A program made the position numbers and the translations under genes. A stretch of 64,000 nt of DNA from Streptomyces sp. NBC_01214 (GTDB taxonomy: Bacteria; Actinomycetota; Actinomycetes; Streptomycetales; Streptomycetaceae). Numbering within the stretch: the first letter of the stretch is position 1; every line of letters begins with the position of its first letter. Under the pieces are notes generated by a model. That model made no database searches. It saw only the letters and a program-made list of their open reading frames with translations, and was not told the origin of the DNA. The stretch is from positions 890,501-954,500 of the forward strand of contig NZ_JAPEOS010000001.1 in the NCBI RefSeq assembly GCF_026340975.1. Reading direction: 5' to 3'. Of the stretch, positions 49,954 through 59,690 are shown piece by piece.

Positions 49954-50196
49954 TCAGGCGCCCAGGTGGTGGAACTCGGCCCACTCCTTCTCGCCCTCGG
50001 ACTCGCAGTTGTCGGCGTACAGGGGGCCGATCTTCGCCGGAATGCCGGCGAAGGAGGAGCAGTTGGACGCGAAGGCCTTGTGGCCGCCGGAGAAGTAATC
50101 GATGTCGACACCGTCGTTGGCCAGCGCCGCACCGGCGCCGCCCAGCAGGATGCCGGCGGCCAGGACGGACGCCGTCAGGGCAGAGCGAATACGCAT
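49954..50196 (-). CDS. Small secreted protein with two cysteines
   Basis: 80 residues. Signal peptide MRIRSALTASVLAAGILLGG followed by AGAALA, cleaved before NDGVDID. The mature 54 residues hold two Cys (FASNCSS; YADNCES) likely joined by a disulphide, and many aromatic/acidic residues (WAEFHHLGA end). GGAGAG RBS upstream. It resembles the many small exported Streptomyces proteins of unknown role; not a chaplin, as it lacks the chaplin Gly-Asn/Val pattern. Confidence 0.75.
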   Translation of the reverse strand: MRIRSALTASVLAAGILLGGAGAALANDGVDIDYFSGGHKAFASNCSSFAGIPAKIGPLYADNCESEGEKEWAEFHHLGA

Positions 50197-50414
50197 GACA
50201 CTCTCCTAAGGATCTCGATCTACGCGCCGGATAGACGGCACGCGACCGGCTCAACATCACGGAGAGTTCCCGGGAAACGGTGCTTCACCCCAATGGCGGT
50301 CACCCTCTGTCATTCGGGCGTGCCCTGTCAGAAGCCCGCCGTGGCCGCACTGTCGGTGGCGGTCGCTACCTTGCGATCAGGTTCAGGAGCCGGCGAGATC
50401 GGGCGGTGGCGGGG

Positions 50415-51668
50415 ATGGTCGTCGAGTTGGGGTACGCGGAGGGCTGGGACCTGGCGACCCGTACGCCGTGGCGGCCGTTGTCCGCCGAGGAGGCGCGGGA
50501 GCGGGACGCGGCCGGGCTGCCGTACGTCGTGGAGTACCGGATGCCCGGCCGCGAGGCTCCGCTCGAAGTCAGGCTCGTCTCCTGGCAGGAACACCACGTG
50601 GGCCTCTGGGTCTACGACGAGCAGGGCCGCCGCGTCCATGAGGTCGACTACCGACTCCTGGACGGGGAACGGCTGTTGACCCGGCGGGCACGCCGCTGGG
50701 GCTATGCCGGGCCCGAGGTGCCGGAGTTCGACGAGGAGGCCTCCCGGACCACCGTGACGCTGCACCCCGACGGCCGGGGCCGTCTGGTGCGGGAACCGAA
50801 GGGTTCCAAGAGGGGATCGACGCACACCACGGCCGAGGTCACCGAGGAGGAGCGGTGGATGGACCGCCCGGAGTTCGGGTGCTGGCCCGTGCTCTCGGCG
50901 CAGGTGCACGGGCTGGCGGAGCCGGTCACCGTCCGGGAGACGGTCGTGGAGCGACGGGTCGCCGGCGCGGAGTCCGAGCCCGCCGACCGCTGGCGGGCTC
51001 CCCGGCCGGGCGAGGCCGGGCCGCTGGACGCGCTGTTCCGGCCCGGGACCCGGATGACCACGCCGCACGACCCCGAGATGACGGTCGTCGAGCCGGTGCG
51101 GCGCGGAACCCTGAACGTGCCCAGCGGACTGCTGGGCATCGACTGCCCGCTGGACGGCAAGGGGCCGCGCCTGACCGTGCCCGTGCCGCCCGGGGCGTAC
51201 CCGCTCGAGGAGGGCCGGATCACCTTCGGGTACGTCTGCATGTTCGAAGGGCGCTGGGTGGACCGCACGGACACCACGGCGGTCCGGCTGTGCGTGAGCG
51301 ATGCGCCCGCGGCCTCCTGGGAGATGGCCATGGCGCCGGAGGACGATCCCCGGCTGCTCGGCGAGGGCGAGGTGTACTGCTTCTCCACGGACGGCGCGAC
51401 GGGCGCCTTCGCCGATGCCCGTGCGTGGGGACCGCTCCAGGAGCGTTTCGACCGGGTGATGGCGGACGGCGATGCGGACGAGGGGGAGCCGAACGAGGGG
51501 TCCATCTTCCTCGTGCGGACCCGCGAGCCCGTCTCCGGCGCCGAGTTGGCCGCGTTCGCGGTGTGCTCGGACGGGGGCCATCCGGTCTGGGTGGGCAGGT
51601 CCGCCGACGGGGACGTGGTCGGTGTGGTGGTGGTGATCGACCAGATGCCCGAGCTCGCGGCGCCCTGA
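50415..51668 (+). CDS. DUF4241-containing protein
   Basis: 417 residues from ATG 50415; GTG 50406 is also possible. The first 180 residues (WQEHHVGLWVYDEQGRRVHEVDYRLLDGERLL, TVTLHPDGRGRL) form a beta-rich domain I cannot name. From about residue 210 the DUF4241 pattern appears: LFRPGTRMT, LNVPSGLLGIDCPL, VPVPPGAYPLEEG, CVSDAPAASWEMAMAPEDD, YCFSTDGATGAFADARAW. DUF4241 is of unknown function and often found near toxin/immunity genes. No signal peptide. Confidence 0.8.
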   Translation: MVVELGYAEGWDLATRTPWRPLSAEEARERDAAGLPYVVEYRMPGREAPLEVRLVSWQEHHVGLWVYDEQGRRVHEVDYRLLDGERLLTRRARRWGYAGPEVPEFDEEASRTTVTLHPDGRGRLVREPKGSKRGSTHTTAEVTEEERWMDRPEFGCWPVLSAQVHGLAEPVTVRETVVERRVAGAESEPADRWRAPRPGEAGPLDALFRPGTRMTTPHDPEMTVVEPVRRGTLNVPSGLLGIDCPLDGKGPRLTVPVPPGAYPLEEGRITFGYVCMFEGRWVDRTDTTAVRLCVSDAPAASWEMAMAPEDDPRLLGEGEVYCFSTDGATGAFADARAWGPLQERFDRVMADGDADEGEPNEGSIFLVRTREPVSGAELAAFAVCSDGGHPVWVGRSADGDVVGVVVVIDQMPELAAP

Positions 51669-51690
51669 CCCCCCGCCGCCGGGCGGGCGT

Positions 51691-52275
51691 TCAGGGGCGC
51701 CAGCGGGGCGCCTCGTCGTCCGGGGTGTCGGGGCTGGCGAAGTGGAACGGTACGCCGAGGTGGTCGGCCAGGGCGGTGCCCGCGCGGGTGGCGGCCGCCG
51801 CCGAAGGGTGGAGGCCGCCGGTGTCGGCGCCGTCCAGGGCGCGTTCCGCCGCACCCCAGTAGATCGCGGCGAGGCACTTCTGCGCGCTCTGCCCGTTCTG
51901 CCCGGCCGGTTCGTCCAAGATGGCCAGCAGGTTCACGAACCAGCCGTGGACGGTGTCCCCGTCCCAGATCGCCTCGATCGCCAGCACCCGGCCCCGGATG
52001 CCGTGGGCCAGGGTGGCGAGCGAGTCCAGGTCGAGCGGATCGTCGGGGGTGCGGGCCACCCGGTCGCCGAAGTGCACGTAGCGCAGGTGGACGATCTCCT
52101 GGGCCTCCCGCAGACCGATGCCCCGGGCGCGGCCCGCCTCCCACACCAGCTTGATCGCCAGCATCAAGCCGTCCTGGAGGACGTATCCGTCGACCTGCGT
52201 GCGGATGCCCGCCGGGAGCGCCGTCCAGTGGTTCTCGATGTCCCGGTCCACGCCGTCCGCCCCTCGGTTCGTCAT
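51691..52275 (-). CDS. Hypothetical protein, soluble
   Basis: 194 residues, no signal peptide or TM segment. Mostly helical: VLQDGLMLAIKLVWEAGRARGIGLREAQEIVHLRYVHFGDRV, LATLAHGIRGRVLAIEAIWDGDTVHGWFVNLLAIL, CLAAIYWGAAERAL. No motif I recognise. It lies 100 bp downstream of the LLM gene on the same strand, so might share its transcript, and is convergent with the DUF4241 gene (22-bp gap). Confidence 0.7.
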   Translation of the reverse strand: MTNRGADGVDRDIENHWTALPAGIRTQVDGYVLQDGLMLAIKLVWEAGRARGIGLREAQEIVHLRYVHFGDRVARTPDDPLDLDSLATLAHGIRGRVLAIEAIWDGDTVHGWFVNLLAILDEPAGQNGQSAQKCLAAIYWGAAERALDGADTGGLHPSAAAATRAGTALADHLGVPFHFASPDTPDDEAPRWRP

Positions 52276-52375
52276 GGCGTCATGATCCGCGGGCGGTGAC
52301 GCGCCGTCGAGGGGTTTTCGGGAGCGGCCGGCCCCTGCCCGGGCCCCTGCCCAGGCCCCGGCCCGCCCCGCGCCG

Positions 52376-53236
52376 TCAGAGGTACTGGGCGAACTCGTCC
52401 AGGGTGCGCAGGACTTCGGGCTTCGCGGCAGAGGGGAGCTGGAGGACGACCTCCTCGATGCCGAGGTCGGCGTAGTGGCTCATCTTGCCGGGGGTGGGCC
52501 GGACGGCGTACGGGACCACGCGCAGGGCCTTCGGGTCGCGCCCGGCCGTCTCCCAGATCTGGCGCAGCACCGGGATGGATTCGCCGAGTCCGCCGCCGCC
52601 GATGGGGAGCCAGCCGTCGGCGTGGTCGGCGATGGCCGCGAAGAGCTTGGGGCCGGCCGCGCCGCCGATCAGGGTGCGCGGGCCGTACAGGGGTGCGCCG
52701 GGGCCGAGTTCGCGCGGGGCCTGGACCGGCTTCGGGTGGGCGGCGCTGGCCTGGACGGAGCAGTACTGGCCGACGTACGCCGTGGGCTCGGGGGACCACA
52801 GGGCGCGCATCAGCGCCATCCGGTCGCGGACCAGGTCGCGGCGGGTGCGCCATTCGACGCCGTGGTCGGCGGCCTCCTCGACGTTCCAGCCGTAGCCGAT
52901 GCCGAGCGTGAAGCGGCCGTGGGAGAGGTGGTCCAGGGTGGCGACCTGCTTGGCGAGGTCGATCGGGTCGTGCTGGGCGACCAGGGTGATGCCGGTGCCG
53001 AGGTGGAGCCGTTCGGTGACCGCGGCGGCCTGGCCGAGGGCGACGAAGGGGTCGAGGGTGCGCCCGTACATCTCGGGGAGTTCACCGCCCATGGGGGTGG
53101 CGGTCTCGCGGCTGACCGGGATGTGGGTGTGCTCCGGGAGGTAGAGGCCGGAGAAGCCGCGCTCTTCGAGGCTGTGGGCCAGCCGGACGGGGGAGATGGT
53201 GCGGTCGGTGAGGAAGATGGTCGTGGCGATCCGCAT
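52376..53236 (-). CDS. LLM-class F420-dependent oxidoreductase (third in window)
   Basis: 286 residues from ATG 53236; a GTG at 53248 overlaps the GGAGG and is less likely. Luciferase-like barrel of the TIGR03619 type: RIATTIFLTDRTISPVRLAHSLEERGFSGLYLPEHTHIPVSRE, LGTGITLVAQHDPIDLAKQVATLDHLSHGRFTLGIGYGWNVEEAADHGVEWRTRRD, and TLIGGAAGPKLFAAIADHADGWLPIGGG. The GYGWN loop and early HTHIP are usual for predicted F420-dependent members. An operator copy with one mismatch lies 60 bp upstream (53296-53308), placing it in the inferred regulon although it is 18 kb from the main catabolic cluster. Confidence 0.9.
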   Translation of the reverse strand: MRIATTIFLTDRTISPVRLAHSLEERGFSGLYLPEHTHIPVSRETATPMGGELPEMYGRTLDPFVALGQAAAVTERLHLGTGITLVAQHDPIDLAKQVATLDHLSHGRFTLGIGYGWNVEEAADHGVEWRTRRDLVRDRMALMRALWSPEPTAYVGQYCSVQASAAHPKPVQAPRELGPGAPLYGPRTLIGGAAGPKLFAAIADHADGWLPIGGGGLGESIPVLRQIWETAGRDPKALRVVPYAVRPTPGKMSHYADLGIEEVVLQLPSAAKPEVLRTLDEFAQYL

Positions 53237-53295
53237 GTGCTTTGACACCTCCGAGACGTGGGACCCGCCACGGTACGGGCTGGGCCCGCGAATGT

Positions 53296-53308
53296 TGAGG
53301 GGGCGTCA
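53296..53308. promoter_or_regulatory. TetR-type operator palindrome, site 9 (one mismatch)
   Basis: TGAGG-GGG-CGTCA, upstream of the LLM gene at 53236. Found by looking at this position after the motif was defined elsewhere. Confidence 0.45.
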
Positions 53309-53339
53309 GGTGGTGGGGCGTGTCCCCCGGGGGCGCGGT

Positions 53340-54827
53340 TCAGTCGCGGGGGTAGCGGGCCAGCCAGCCCGGGGAGGCGGTGGTGGGGCTGTGCAGGCTC
53401 GGGCCCTGGGTCATCTCCAGGGCGAAGTCGTCGGCGAGTTCCAGCAGCGCGGCGCGGCCTTCGAGTTCGGCGAGCCAGGCGGCCGGGAGGGCCGTCTCGC
53501 CGTGCAGGGCGCCGAGCAGGGCCCCGCACAGGGTGCCGGCGGCGATGGAGTCACCGCCGTGGTTGACCGCGAGGCGCAGGCCCTGCGGGACGTCCTCGGC
53601 GACCAGGGTGCAGTAGACGGCGACGGCGAGGGCGTCGGCGGCGTCCTCGGGCCCGTCGCCGCCGGGGGAGAGGGACGCGACGGCCCCGGGCCCGGGCGAG
53701 CCCTGGGTGACGGCGGCCAGGGCGCGCTGGAGGGCGTCCGTGACGGGCTGGTGCCCGGCGCGGGCGCCCAGCAGGCCGAGGGTGCGCTGGACGGCGGAGT
53801 CGAGGGAGTCGCCGCGGACCAGGCCGTGGACGATGACGGCGACGGCTCCGGCCGACAGGTGGGCGGTGGGGTGGCCGTGGCTCTGCGCGGCGCACTCGAC
53901 GGACAGTTGGAGGACGAGGGCGGGCTCCCAGCCGACCAGCAGCCCGAAGGGTGCCGAGCGGGAGGCGGCGGCCGCGTCGCGGGCGGTGGGGTTCTTCGGC
54001 TGGTCGAGGGTGCCGAGGACGTCGTCGGCGAAGCCGGTCAGGCAGGCGCGGTGCGGGGCGCGGCGGGCGTAGAGCCACTCCTCCTGCGCGAGCCAGCCGT
54101 TGTCCTTGCGGCGTTCGTCGGGGCCCCAGTCGTGCTGGGTGGCGGCCCAGCGCAGGTACGCGCGGTGGATGTCGGTGGGCGGGTGCCAGGCGCCGGTGTC
54201 GCGGCGTACGTGGGCCCGTATCAGCCCGTCCACGGTGAAGAGGGTGAGCTGGGTGGCGGCGGTGACCCGGCCGCGGCGCCCGAGGGCGGGGGCCGGACCG
54301 GTCAGGCCGTCCGGGCCGTGGGCCGCGCGGAGGGCGGCGAGGGAGAGGCCGGCGGCGGGTGCGCCGAGGGCGTCGCCGAGGGCGGAGCCGAGGAGGGCGC
54401 CGCGGACGCGGCTGCGGAAGTCCTGCTGCTCGACGCGGCCCCAGAGGCCGGTGGCGATGCCACGGCCGAGGGTGCGGTTCGCCCCGGCGGGGGCGGGCCC
54501 CACCCCGCCGCCCGCGGGCCCGGCGGCGACCCGGCCTTGCCCCCCGACCGGCCCGCTGGCGCCGGCGGGGCCTTGGCCGCCTGCGTGCCCGGGTCCGCCG
54601 ACCGGGCCGGTGGTGCCGGCGGGGGCTTGGCCGCCTGCGGTGCCGGGGCTGGCTGCCGGGCTGTGGGCGCCGATGGAGCCCTGGCCACCGACCGGGCCGT
54701 GGGTGCCTGCGGGGGCTGGGGCGTGCAGGGAGATGGCAGGGGCGTTGGTGGCCGGGTCCTCGGTCGGGCCGGGGCCGCCCGGGCCCGTCGCGGAGCCCGT
54801 GTCGTTCGTACCGTTCACTGCGTCCAT
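53340..54827 (-). CDS. ADP-ribosylglycohydrolase (DraG)-family protein with altered metal motif
   Basis: 495 residues from ATG 54827. Residues 1-125 are Gly/Pro/Ala-rich with GPVGGQG-type repeats, probably disordered. The DraG-like domain starts at about 138 (FRSRVRGALLGSALGDALGAPAAGLS) and includes AFGLLVGWEP-like and AVYCTLVAEDVPQGLRLAVNHGGDSIAAGTLCGALLGALHG near the end. Family enzymes remove ADP-ribose from proteins or act on poly/O-acetyl-ADP-ribose with two metal ions. The usual C-terminal motif GDSD(S/T) reads GDSIA here, so the second Asp metal ligand is lost; activity is doubtful or altered. Confidence 0.85.
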   Translation of the reverse strand: MDAVNGTNDTGSATGPGGPGPTEDPATNAPAISLHAPAPAGTHGPVGGQGSIGAHSPAASPGTAGGQAPAGTTGPVGGPGHAGGQGPAGASGPVGGQGRVAAGPAGGGVGPAPAGANRTLGRGIATGLWGRVEQQDFRSRVRGALLGSALGDALGAPAAGLSLAALRAAHGPDGLTGPAPALGRRGRVTAATQLTLFTVDGLIRAHVRRDTGAWHPPTDIHRAYLRWAATQHDWGPDERRKDNGWLAQEEWLYARRAPHRACLTGFADDVLGTLDQPKNPTARDAAAASRSAPFGLLVGWEPALVLQLSVECAAQSHGHPTAHLSAGAVAVIVHGLVRGDSLDSAVQRTLGLLGARAGHQPVTDALQRALAAVTQGSPGPGAVASLSPGGDGPEDAADALAVAVYCTLVAEDVPQGLRLAVNHGGDSIAAGTLCGALLGALHGETALPAAWLAELEGRAALLELADDFALEMTQGPSLHSPTTASPGWLARYPRD

Positions 54828-55103
54828 CCCCGGCACCGCGCTCCCCGCTGACGAGTCCACTCGATGCCCGGCGCCCCTACCCGTACCCGCCGCGCACGCG
54901 AACCCGCACTGTAGTGGACAGGATCGGTCGAATCCGGAAGCGGTCGGCCAAGGGGCCCGTAAGCGAACGTAGATCGGCCAGAATCCGAATACTTCCGGCC
55001 GCGATCCGGGAGATGGCACGTTTTGCCAGTTGCCTCCGAGCCGGTCGTTTTCAGTCACGCCTCGTTCATCGGACGTTCTCCGCGGCCACCCAGCCTCGGA
55101 GCC

Positions 55104-56168
55104 ATGAAGAAGGCCCTCCTCGCCGCGACCGCCGTCGCCTCCGCACTCGCCGCCTCCCTGGTCGCGGCCCCGCTCGCCTCCGCCTCCGGCTGGGACCGGT
55201 ACGACCGGTCCGCCGTCCCGTTCACCGAAGCCACCGTCACCGCCGGAGCCGACGGCTCCTTCACCCTCCAGTGGAAGGCCCGCGGCACCGACCGGGTCGA
55301 GATCAAGGCGAACGGCAAGGTCGTCGCGAAGGGCGGGTCCCAGGGCCGCGCCGTGGTCACGGGCCTGCCCGCCGCCGACCGCCAGTGGTTCGACTTCAAG
55401 CCCGGCCGCGGCCAGGGCCTGCGCCTCGCCGACCGCCTGATCGAGCTGGACGGCACCGCCAACTTCCGTGACGCCGGCGGCTACCGCACCAGCACAGGCC
55501 AGTGGGTCAAGATGGGCGAGATCTACCGCTCCGACGCCCTCAACAAGCTGACCGAGAACGACCTGGCCAAGCTGCAGCGCCTGCGCGTCAGGACGGTCTT
55601 CGACCTCCGCATGGAGGACGAGCGCACCAAGGACGCCGACAAGGTGCCCGCCGGCGCCAGCTACGTCGTCGCCGACGTCTTCGCGGGCTCCGGTTCCTTC
55701 CAGACGATGCCCCGCACCCCCGACGAGGCCGTCAAGGCCATGGTCGACGCGGAGCGGGCGATGGTCTCCGGCGCCGGCGGCAAGAAGGCGTACACCCAGG
55801 TCTTCGAAGGCATCGAGCGCGACCGCAGCCGCTCCGTCCTCTTCCACTGCACGGCCGGCAAGGACCGCACCGGCTGGGCGGGCGCCACCTTGCTGACCGC
55901 CCTCGGCGTGCCCCGCGAGACCGTCGAGGCCGACTACCTGGCCAGCAACGACTACCGCAAGGCCGCCAACGACGCGATCCTCTCCCACCTGCCCGCCCAG
56001 CAGGCCGCCGTCTACAAGCCGCTGCTCGACGTGCGCCCCGAGTACCTGAACGCGGGCTACGACGAAGTGAAGGTGAAGTACGGCTCCTTCGACCGCTACC
56101 TCAAGGACGGGCTCGGCATCGACGCCCGTGAGCTGAAGGAGCTGAAGAAGGACCTCCTGGTCGGCTGA
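55104..56168 (+). CDS. Secreted tyrosine-protein phosphatase (CX5R, MptpB/LipA-like)
   Basis: 354 residues from ATG 55104. Sec signal KKALLAATAVASALAASLVAAPLASA. A small beta domain (residues about 40-110: FTEATVTAGADGSFTLQWKARGTDRVEI) precedes the catalytic domain that opens with LDGTANFRDAGGYRTSTGQWVKMGEIYRSDAL. The P-loop is FHCTAGKDRTGWAG (CX5R with Lys and Asp as in MptpB-type triple-specificity phosphatases). The RTVFDLRMEDE strand is also typical. The enzyme dephosphorylates phosphoproteins or phosphoinositide-like lipids outside the cell. The extra N-terminal fibronectin-like module is common in Streptomyces homologues. Confidence 0.92.
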   Translation: MKKALLAATAVASALAASLVAAPLASASGWDRYDRSAVPFTEATVTAGADGSFTLQWKARGTDRVEIKANGKVVAKGGSQGRAVVTGLPAADRQWFDFKPGRGQGLRLADRLIELDGTANFRDAGGYRTSTGQWVKMGEIYRSDALNKLTENDLAKLQRLRVRTVFDLRMEDERTKDADKVPAGASYVVADVFAGSGSFQTMPRTPDEAVKAMVDAERAMVSGAGGKKAYTQVFEGIERDRSRSVLFHCTAGKDRTGWAGATLLTALGVPRETVEADYLASNDYRKAANDAILSHLPAQQAAVYKPLLDVRPEYLNAGYDEVKVKYGSFDRYLKDGLGIDARELKELKKDLLVG

Positions 56169-56172
56169 TCGG

Positions 56173-56246
56173 GAGGAAAGGGATCCCGGAAAGGGCTCCC
56201 GGAAAGGGGTCCCGGAAAGGGGTCCCGGCCGTCCGGCCGGGACCCC
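56173..56246. terminator. Tandem GGAAAGGG repeats and bidirectional hairpin
   Basis: Four 12-13-bp units (CCCGGAAAGGG type, 56186-56222) lead into a 12-bp perfect hairpin GGGGTCCCGGCC - gtcc - GGCCGGGACCCC (56219-56246) between the convergent phosphatase and fbiC genes. Confidence 0.7.
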
Positions 56247-56254
56247 GCTTCCGC

Positions 56255-58831
56255 TCAGTCCAGTACGGGGAGCAGCTCGGGCAGGTGCCCGTCCGAGGCG
56301 CGGGCCGCCTCCTGCCGCTCCTGCGGCACCTCCCCGTACAGCGTCGTACGGGCCTTCGCGGGCCGCCCGGCCGCCTCGGCGACCGCGATCAGGTCCTGCA
56401 CCGACTTGTACGAGCCGTAACTCGACCCGGCCATGCGTGAGATGGTCTCCTCCATCAGCGTGCCGCCCAGGTCGTTCGCCCCGGACCGGAGCATCTCGGC
56501 CGCGCCGTCCGCCCCCAGCTTCACCCAGCTCGTCTGGATGTTGGGGATGTGCGGGTGCAGCAGGATCCGGGCCATCGCCGTCACCGCCCGGTTGTCCCGG
56601 ACCGTCGGACCCGGCCGCGCGATGCCCGCCAGGTACACGGGCGCGTTGGTGTGGATGAAGGGGAGCGTGACGAACTCCGTGAAACCACCGGTCTGCTGCT
56701 GGATCCGGGCCAGCGTGCGGAAGTGGCCGAGCCAGTGCCGCGGCTGGTCCACGTGCCCGTACATCATCGTGGACGAGGAGCGGATCCCGAGCTCGTGCGC
56801 GGTGGTGATGACGTCGATCCAGTCGGCCGTCGGCAGCTTGCCCTTGGTCAGGACCCAGCGGACCTCGTCGTCCAGGATCTCCGCCGCCGTACCCGGGATC
56901 GAATCCAGGCCCGCCTCCTTGGCCGCCGTCAGCCAGTCCCGTACGGACATCCCCGTGCGGGTCGCCCCGTTGACCACCTCCATCGGCGAGAAGGCGTGCA
57001 CGTGCATGCCGGGGACCCGCTGCTTCACCGCGCGCGCGATGTCGAAGTAGGCCGTCCCGGGCAGGTCCGGGTGGATGCCGCCCTGCATGCACACCTCGAC
57101 CGCGCCCACGTCCCAGGCCTGGGCGGCCCGGTCGGCGACCTGGTCGAGGGAGAGGGTGTAGGCGTCGGCGTCCGTGCGGCGCTGTGCGAAGGCGCAGAAG
57201 CGGCAGCCGGTGTAGCAGACGTTGGTGAAGTTGATGTTCCGCGTGACGATGTAGGTGACCTCGTCGCCCACGACCGACCTGCGCAGGTCGTCGGCGATGC
57301 GGCACAGCGCGTCCAGGGCCGGGCCGTCCGCGTGAAGCAGCGCCAGCGCCTGTGCGTCCGTCAGCTTCGTCGGATCGTCGGCGGCCTGCGCGAGGGCGCC
57401 CCGTACGTCGGTGTCGATGCGCTCGGCCACCATGCCGGGAGCCGCCGCCTCCCGCAGCGCCTCCCAGTCCCCGTACACGTCGTCGAAGTCGTCGCGGCGG
57501 TCGCCGGTGCGGCCCTCGGTGTCGATGGTGGCGTGCAGGTCGGTGCGCCCGTACGCGGTGAAGCCCTCGTCCGGCTCCTGCCACGGCCGGCCCTCGACCA
57601 CGGCGCCCTCGTCGGCCAGCCCGGTCCCCGGATCGGCCAGCGCCCGTACGTGCGGCAGCAGCCGGGGGTCCAGCCAGGGCTCGCCGCGCTGGAGGAACTC
57701 CGGGTAGATGGTGAGGCGTTCGCGCAGCTCGAAGCCGGCGGCGGCGGTGCGCGCGGCCAGCTCCTCGATGTGCGGCCAGGGACGCTCGGGGTTGACGTGG
57801 TCGGGGGTCAGCGGGGAGACCCCGCCCCAGTCGTCGATGCCCGCACCGATGAGGAGCGCGTACTCGGCGTCCACCAGGTTCGGCGGGGCCTGGATGCGCG
57901 CGCTCGGGCCCAGGATGTGCCGGGCGACGGCGATGGCGGCGGCCAGCTCCTCCAGCTCCGCGTCCGGCATGCCGCGCATGGCGGTGTCCGGCTTGGCGCG
58001 GAAGTTCTGGACGATGACCTCCTGGATGCCGTGGTAGGCGCGCTGGATCCGCCGGAGCTCGAAGAACGCCTCGGCCCGCTCCGCGTAGGACTCGCCGATG
58101 CCGATCAGCACGCCGGTGGTGAAGGGGACGTTGGAGCGGCCGGCGTCCTCCAGCACCCGCAGCCGCACGGCCGGGTCCTTGTCGGGGGAGCCGTGGTGGG
58201 GGCCGCCCGGCTCGGACCACAGGCGGGTGGCGGTGGTCTCCAGCATCATGCCCATGCTGGGTGCGACCGGCTTGAGGCGCTGGAGGTCGGACCACGACAT
58301 GACGCCGGGGTTGAGGTGCGGCAGCAGGCCGGTCTCCTCCAGGACCCGGATCGCCATGGCGCGCACGTAGGCGAGGGTGTCGTCGTAGCCGTGCGCGTCG
58401 AGCCACTCGCGGGCCTCGGGCCAGCGGTCCTCGGGGCGGTCGCCGAGGGTGAAGAGCGCTTCCTTGCAGCCCATCGCCGCGCCCTGGCGGGCGATGTCGA
58501 GGACCTCGTCGGGGGAGAGGTACATCCCGTGGCCGCTCTTGCGCAGCTTTCCGGGGACGGTGACGAAGGTGCAGTAGTGGCACCTGTCGCGGCAGAGGCG
58601 GGTGAGGGGGATGAAGACCTTGCGGGAGTAGGTGATGACACCGGGCCGCCCGGCGGCGGTGAGCCCGGCGTCCCTCACCCGTGCGGCGGAGGCGGCGAGG
58701 TCCCCCAGGTCCTCGCCGCGCGCCTGGAGGAGTACGGCCGCCTCGGTCGCGTCGAGCGCGACGCCGTCGCGGGCCCGCCGGAGCGCGCGGCGCATCGCGT
58801 TTTCGGTCGGAGCGTCACTCGGAGTGGTCAT
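56255..58831 (-). CDS. fbiC: FbiC, bifunctional FO synthase (CofG-CofH fusion)
   Basis: 858 residues. Makes 7,8-didemethyl-8-hydroxy-5-deazariboflavin (FO), the F420 chromophore, from tyrosine and 5-amino-6-ribitylamino-uracil by two radical-SAM domains. The CofG half has CRDRCHYC (Cys80, 84, 87) and [15 protein letters not shown]. The CofH half begins at about residue 510 and has [14 protein letters not shown] (about 535-545) and [12 protein letters not shown]. Full length and intact. It begins 51 bp after the SDR stop on the same strand with no terminator between, so SDR-fbiC is probably one operon under the operator at 59691. Three LLM proteins and a DUF385 protein in this window are potential F420 users. 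Confidence 0.97.
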   Translation of the reverse strand: MTTPSDAPTENAMRRALRRARDGVALDATEAAVLLQARGEDLGDLAASAARVRDAGLTAAGRPGVITYSRKVFIPLTRLCRDRCHYCTFVTVPGKLRKSGHGMYLSPDEVLDIARQGAAMGCKEALFTLGDRPEDRWPEAREWLDAHGYDDTLAYVRAMAIRVLEETGLLPHLNPGVMSWSDLQRLKPVAPSMGMMLETTATRLWSEPGGPHHGSPDKDPAVRLRVLEDAGRSNVPFTTGVLIGIGESYAERAEAFFELRRIQRAYHGIQEVIVQNFRAKPDTAMRGMPDAELEELAAAIAVARHILGPSARIQAPPNLVDAEYALLIGAGIDDWGGVSPLTPDHVNPERPWPHIEELAARTAAAGFELRERLTIYPEFLQRGEPWLDPRLLPHVRALADPGTGLADEGAVVEGRPWQEPDEGFTAYGRTDLHATIDTEGRTGDRRDDFDDVYGDWEALREAAAPGMVAERIDTDVRGALAQAADDPTKLTDAQALALLHADGPALDALCRIADDLRRSVVGDEVTYIVTRNINFTNVCYTGCRFCAFAQRRTDADAYTLSLDQVADRAAQAWDVGAVEVCMQGGIHPDLPGTAYFDIARAVKQRVPGMHVHAFSPMEVVNGATRTGMSVRDWLTAAKEAGLDSIPGTAAEILDDEVRWVLTKGKLPTADWIDVITTAHELGIRSSSTMMYGHVDQPRHWLGHFRTLARIQQQTGGFTEFVTLPFIHTNAPVYLAGIARPGPTVRDNRAVTAMARILLHPHIPNIQTSWVKLGADGAAEMLRSGANDLGGTLMEETISRMAGSSYGSYKSVQDLIAVAEAAGRPAKARTTLYGEVPQERQEAARASDGHLPELLPVLD

Positions 58832-58882
58832 GGGCCGAGCATACGATCCGACGTTCCGGCGGTGGGGCGGCTGGGGAGTGGC

Positions 58883-59665
58883 TCATCTCATCAGCTCACC
58901 CGCGTTGACCAGCAGCGACTGGCCGGTTATCGCCCGAGCCCGGTCGGAGGCGAAGAACACCGCGGCATCCGCCACGTCCCCGTCGGTGGCGAGATCGGGC
59001 AGCGCCATGCGCTCCGTGAGGCGGGCGTGCACCTCGGCCTCGGGGACGCCCTCGGTGTGGGCGGTGAAGGTGACGAAGGCCTGCACGGGCGGCCCCCACA
59101 TCCAGCCGGGGAGCACGGTGTTGACGCGGATCCGGTGCGGTCCGAGCTCGCGGGCCATGGAGTACATGGCGGAGGTCAGCGCTCCCTTGGAGGCGGCGTA
59201 CGCGGCCTGCTGCACCTCGTTGGGCGCGGCGACGGCGGACTGCGTGCCGATGACCACGACCGACCCGCCGCGCTCCTTGAGGCCAGGCAGGCAGGCCCGG
59301 GTCATCCGCAGGGTCCCCAGCAGGTTCACGTCGACGATCTGCTGCCAGGTCCCGAAGTCGGCGTCCTCCAGCCCCCCGAAGTACGAGTCCCAGGCGGCGA
59401 CGTGCACGACGCCGTCGATGCGGCCGAAGCGCGAGAGCGCGAGCGCGGCGAGGGCCTCGCACTGCGCCTCGTCGGTGATGTCGGTCGCCAGGTACGCGGT
59501 GTGCGTGCCGTCGGGGTCGATCTCGGCGGCGGACTTGGCCAGGTTCGCCTCGGTCCGCGCCCCGAGCACGGCGTTCCCGCCGTCGCGCACGACGGCGGCG
59601 GCCACTTGATGCCCGAGCCCGGCCCCGACGCCGGAGACGATGACGGTCTTTCCTTGCAGCAGCAT
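58883..59665 (-). CDS. Short-chain dehydrogenase/reductase, upstream of fbiC
   Basis: 260 residues from ATG 59665. SDR motifs: VSGVGAGLGHQVA (GxxxGxG), NAVLGARTEANL after strand 2, DITDEAQCEAL, HVAAWDS in place of NNAG, catalytic Ser/Gln region VVIGTQSAVAAP, Tyr-x3-Lys in YAASKGAL, and RVNTVLPGWMWGP. The unusual NAAG-site (VAAWDS) and WGPPVQ segment differ from the SDR at 33204, so it acts on a different substrate. Many such SDRs in actinobacterial lipid/steroid catabolism accept CoA or alicyclic substrates. An operator palindrome lies 26 bp before its start, and fbiC follows it. Confidence 0.93.
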   Translation of the reverse strand: MLLQGKTVIVSGVGAGLGHQVAAAVVRDGGNAVLGARTEANLAKSAAEIDPDGTHTAYLATDITDEAQCEALAALALSRFGRIDGVVHVAAWDSYFGGLEDADFGTWQQIVDVNLLGTLRMTRACLPGLKERGGSVVVIGTQSAVAAPNEVQQAAYAASKGALTSAMYSMARELGPHRIRVNTVLPGWMWGPPVQAFVTFTAHTEGVPEAEVHARLTERMALPDLATDGDVADAAVFFASDRARAITGQSLLVNAGELMR

Positions 59666-59690
59666 GACGGACCTCCGGGCACGGTTGATC

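Noticed and set aside
53340..58583. A single open frame of 1747 codons on the minus strand
   Set aside because: It is only the ADP-ribosylglycohydrolase frame staying open through a GC-rich antisense of the phosphatase and an alternative frame of fbiC. The domain start and ATG 54827 define the real gene.
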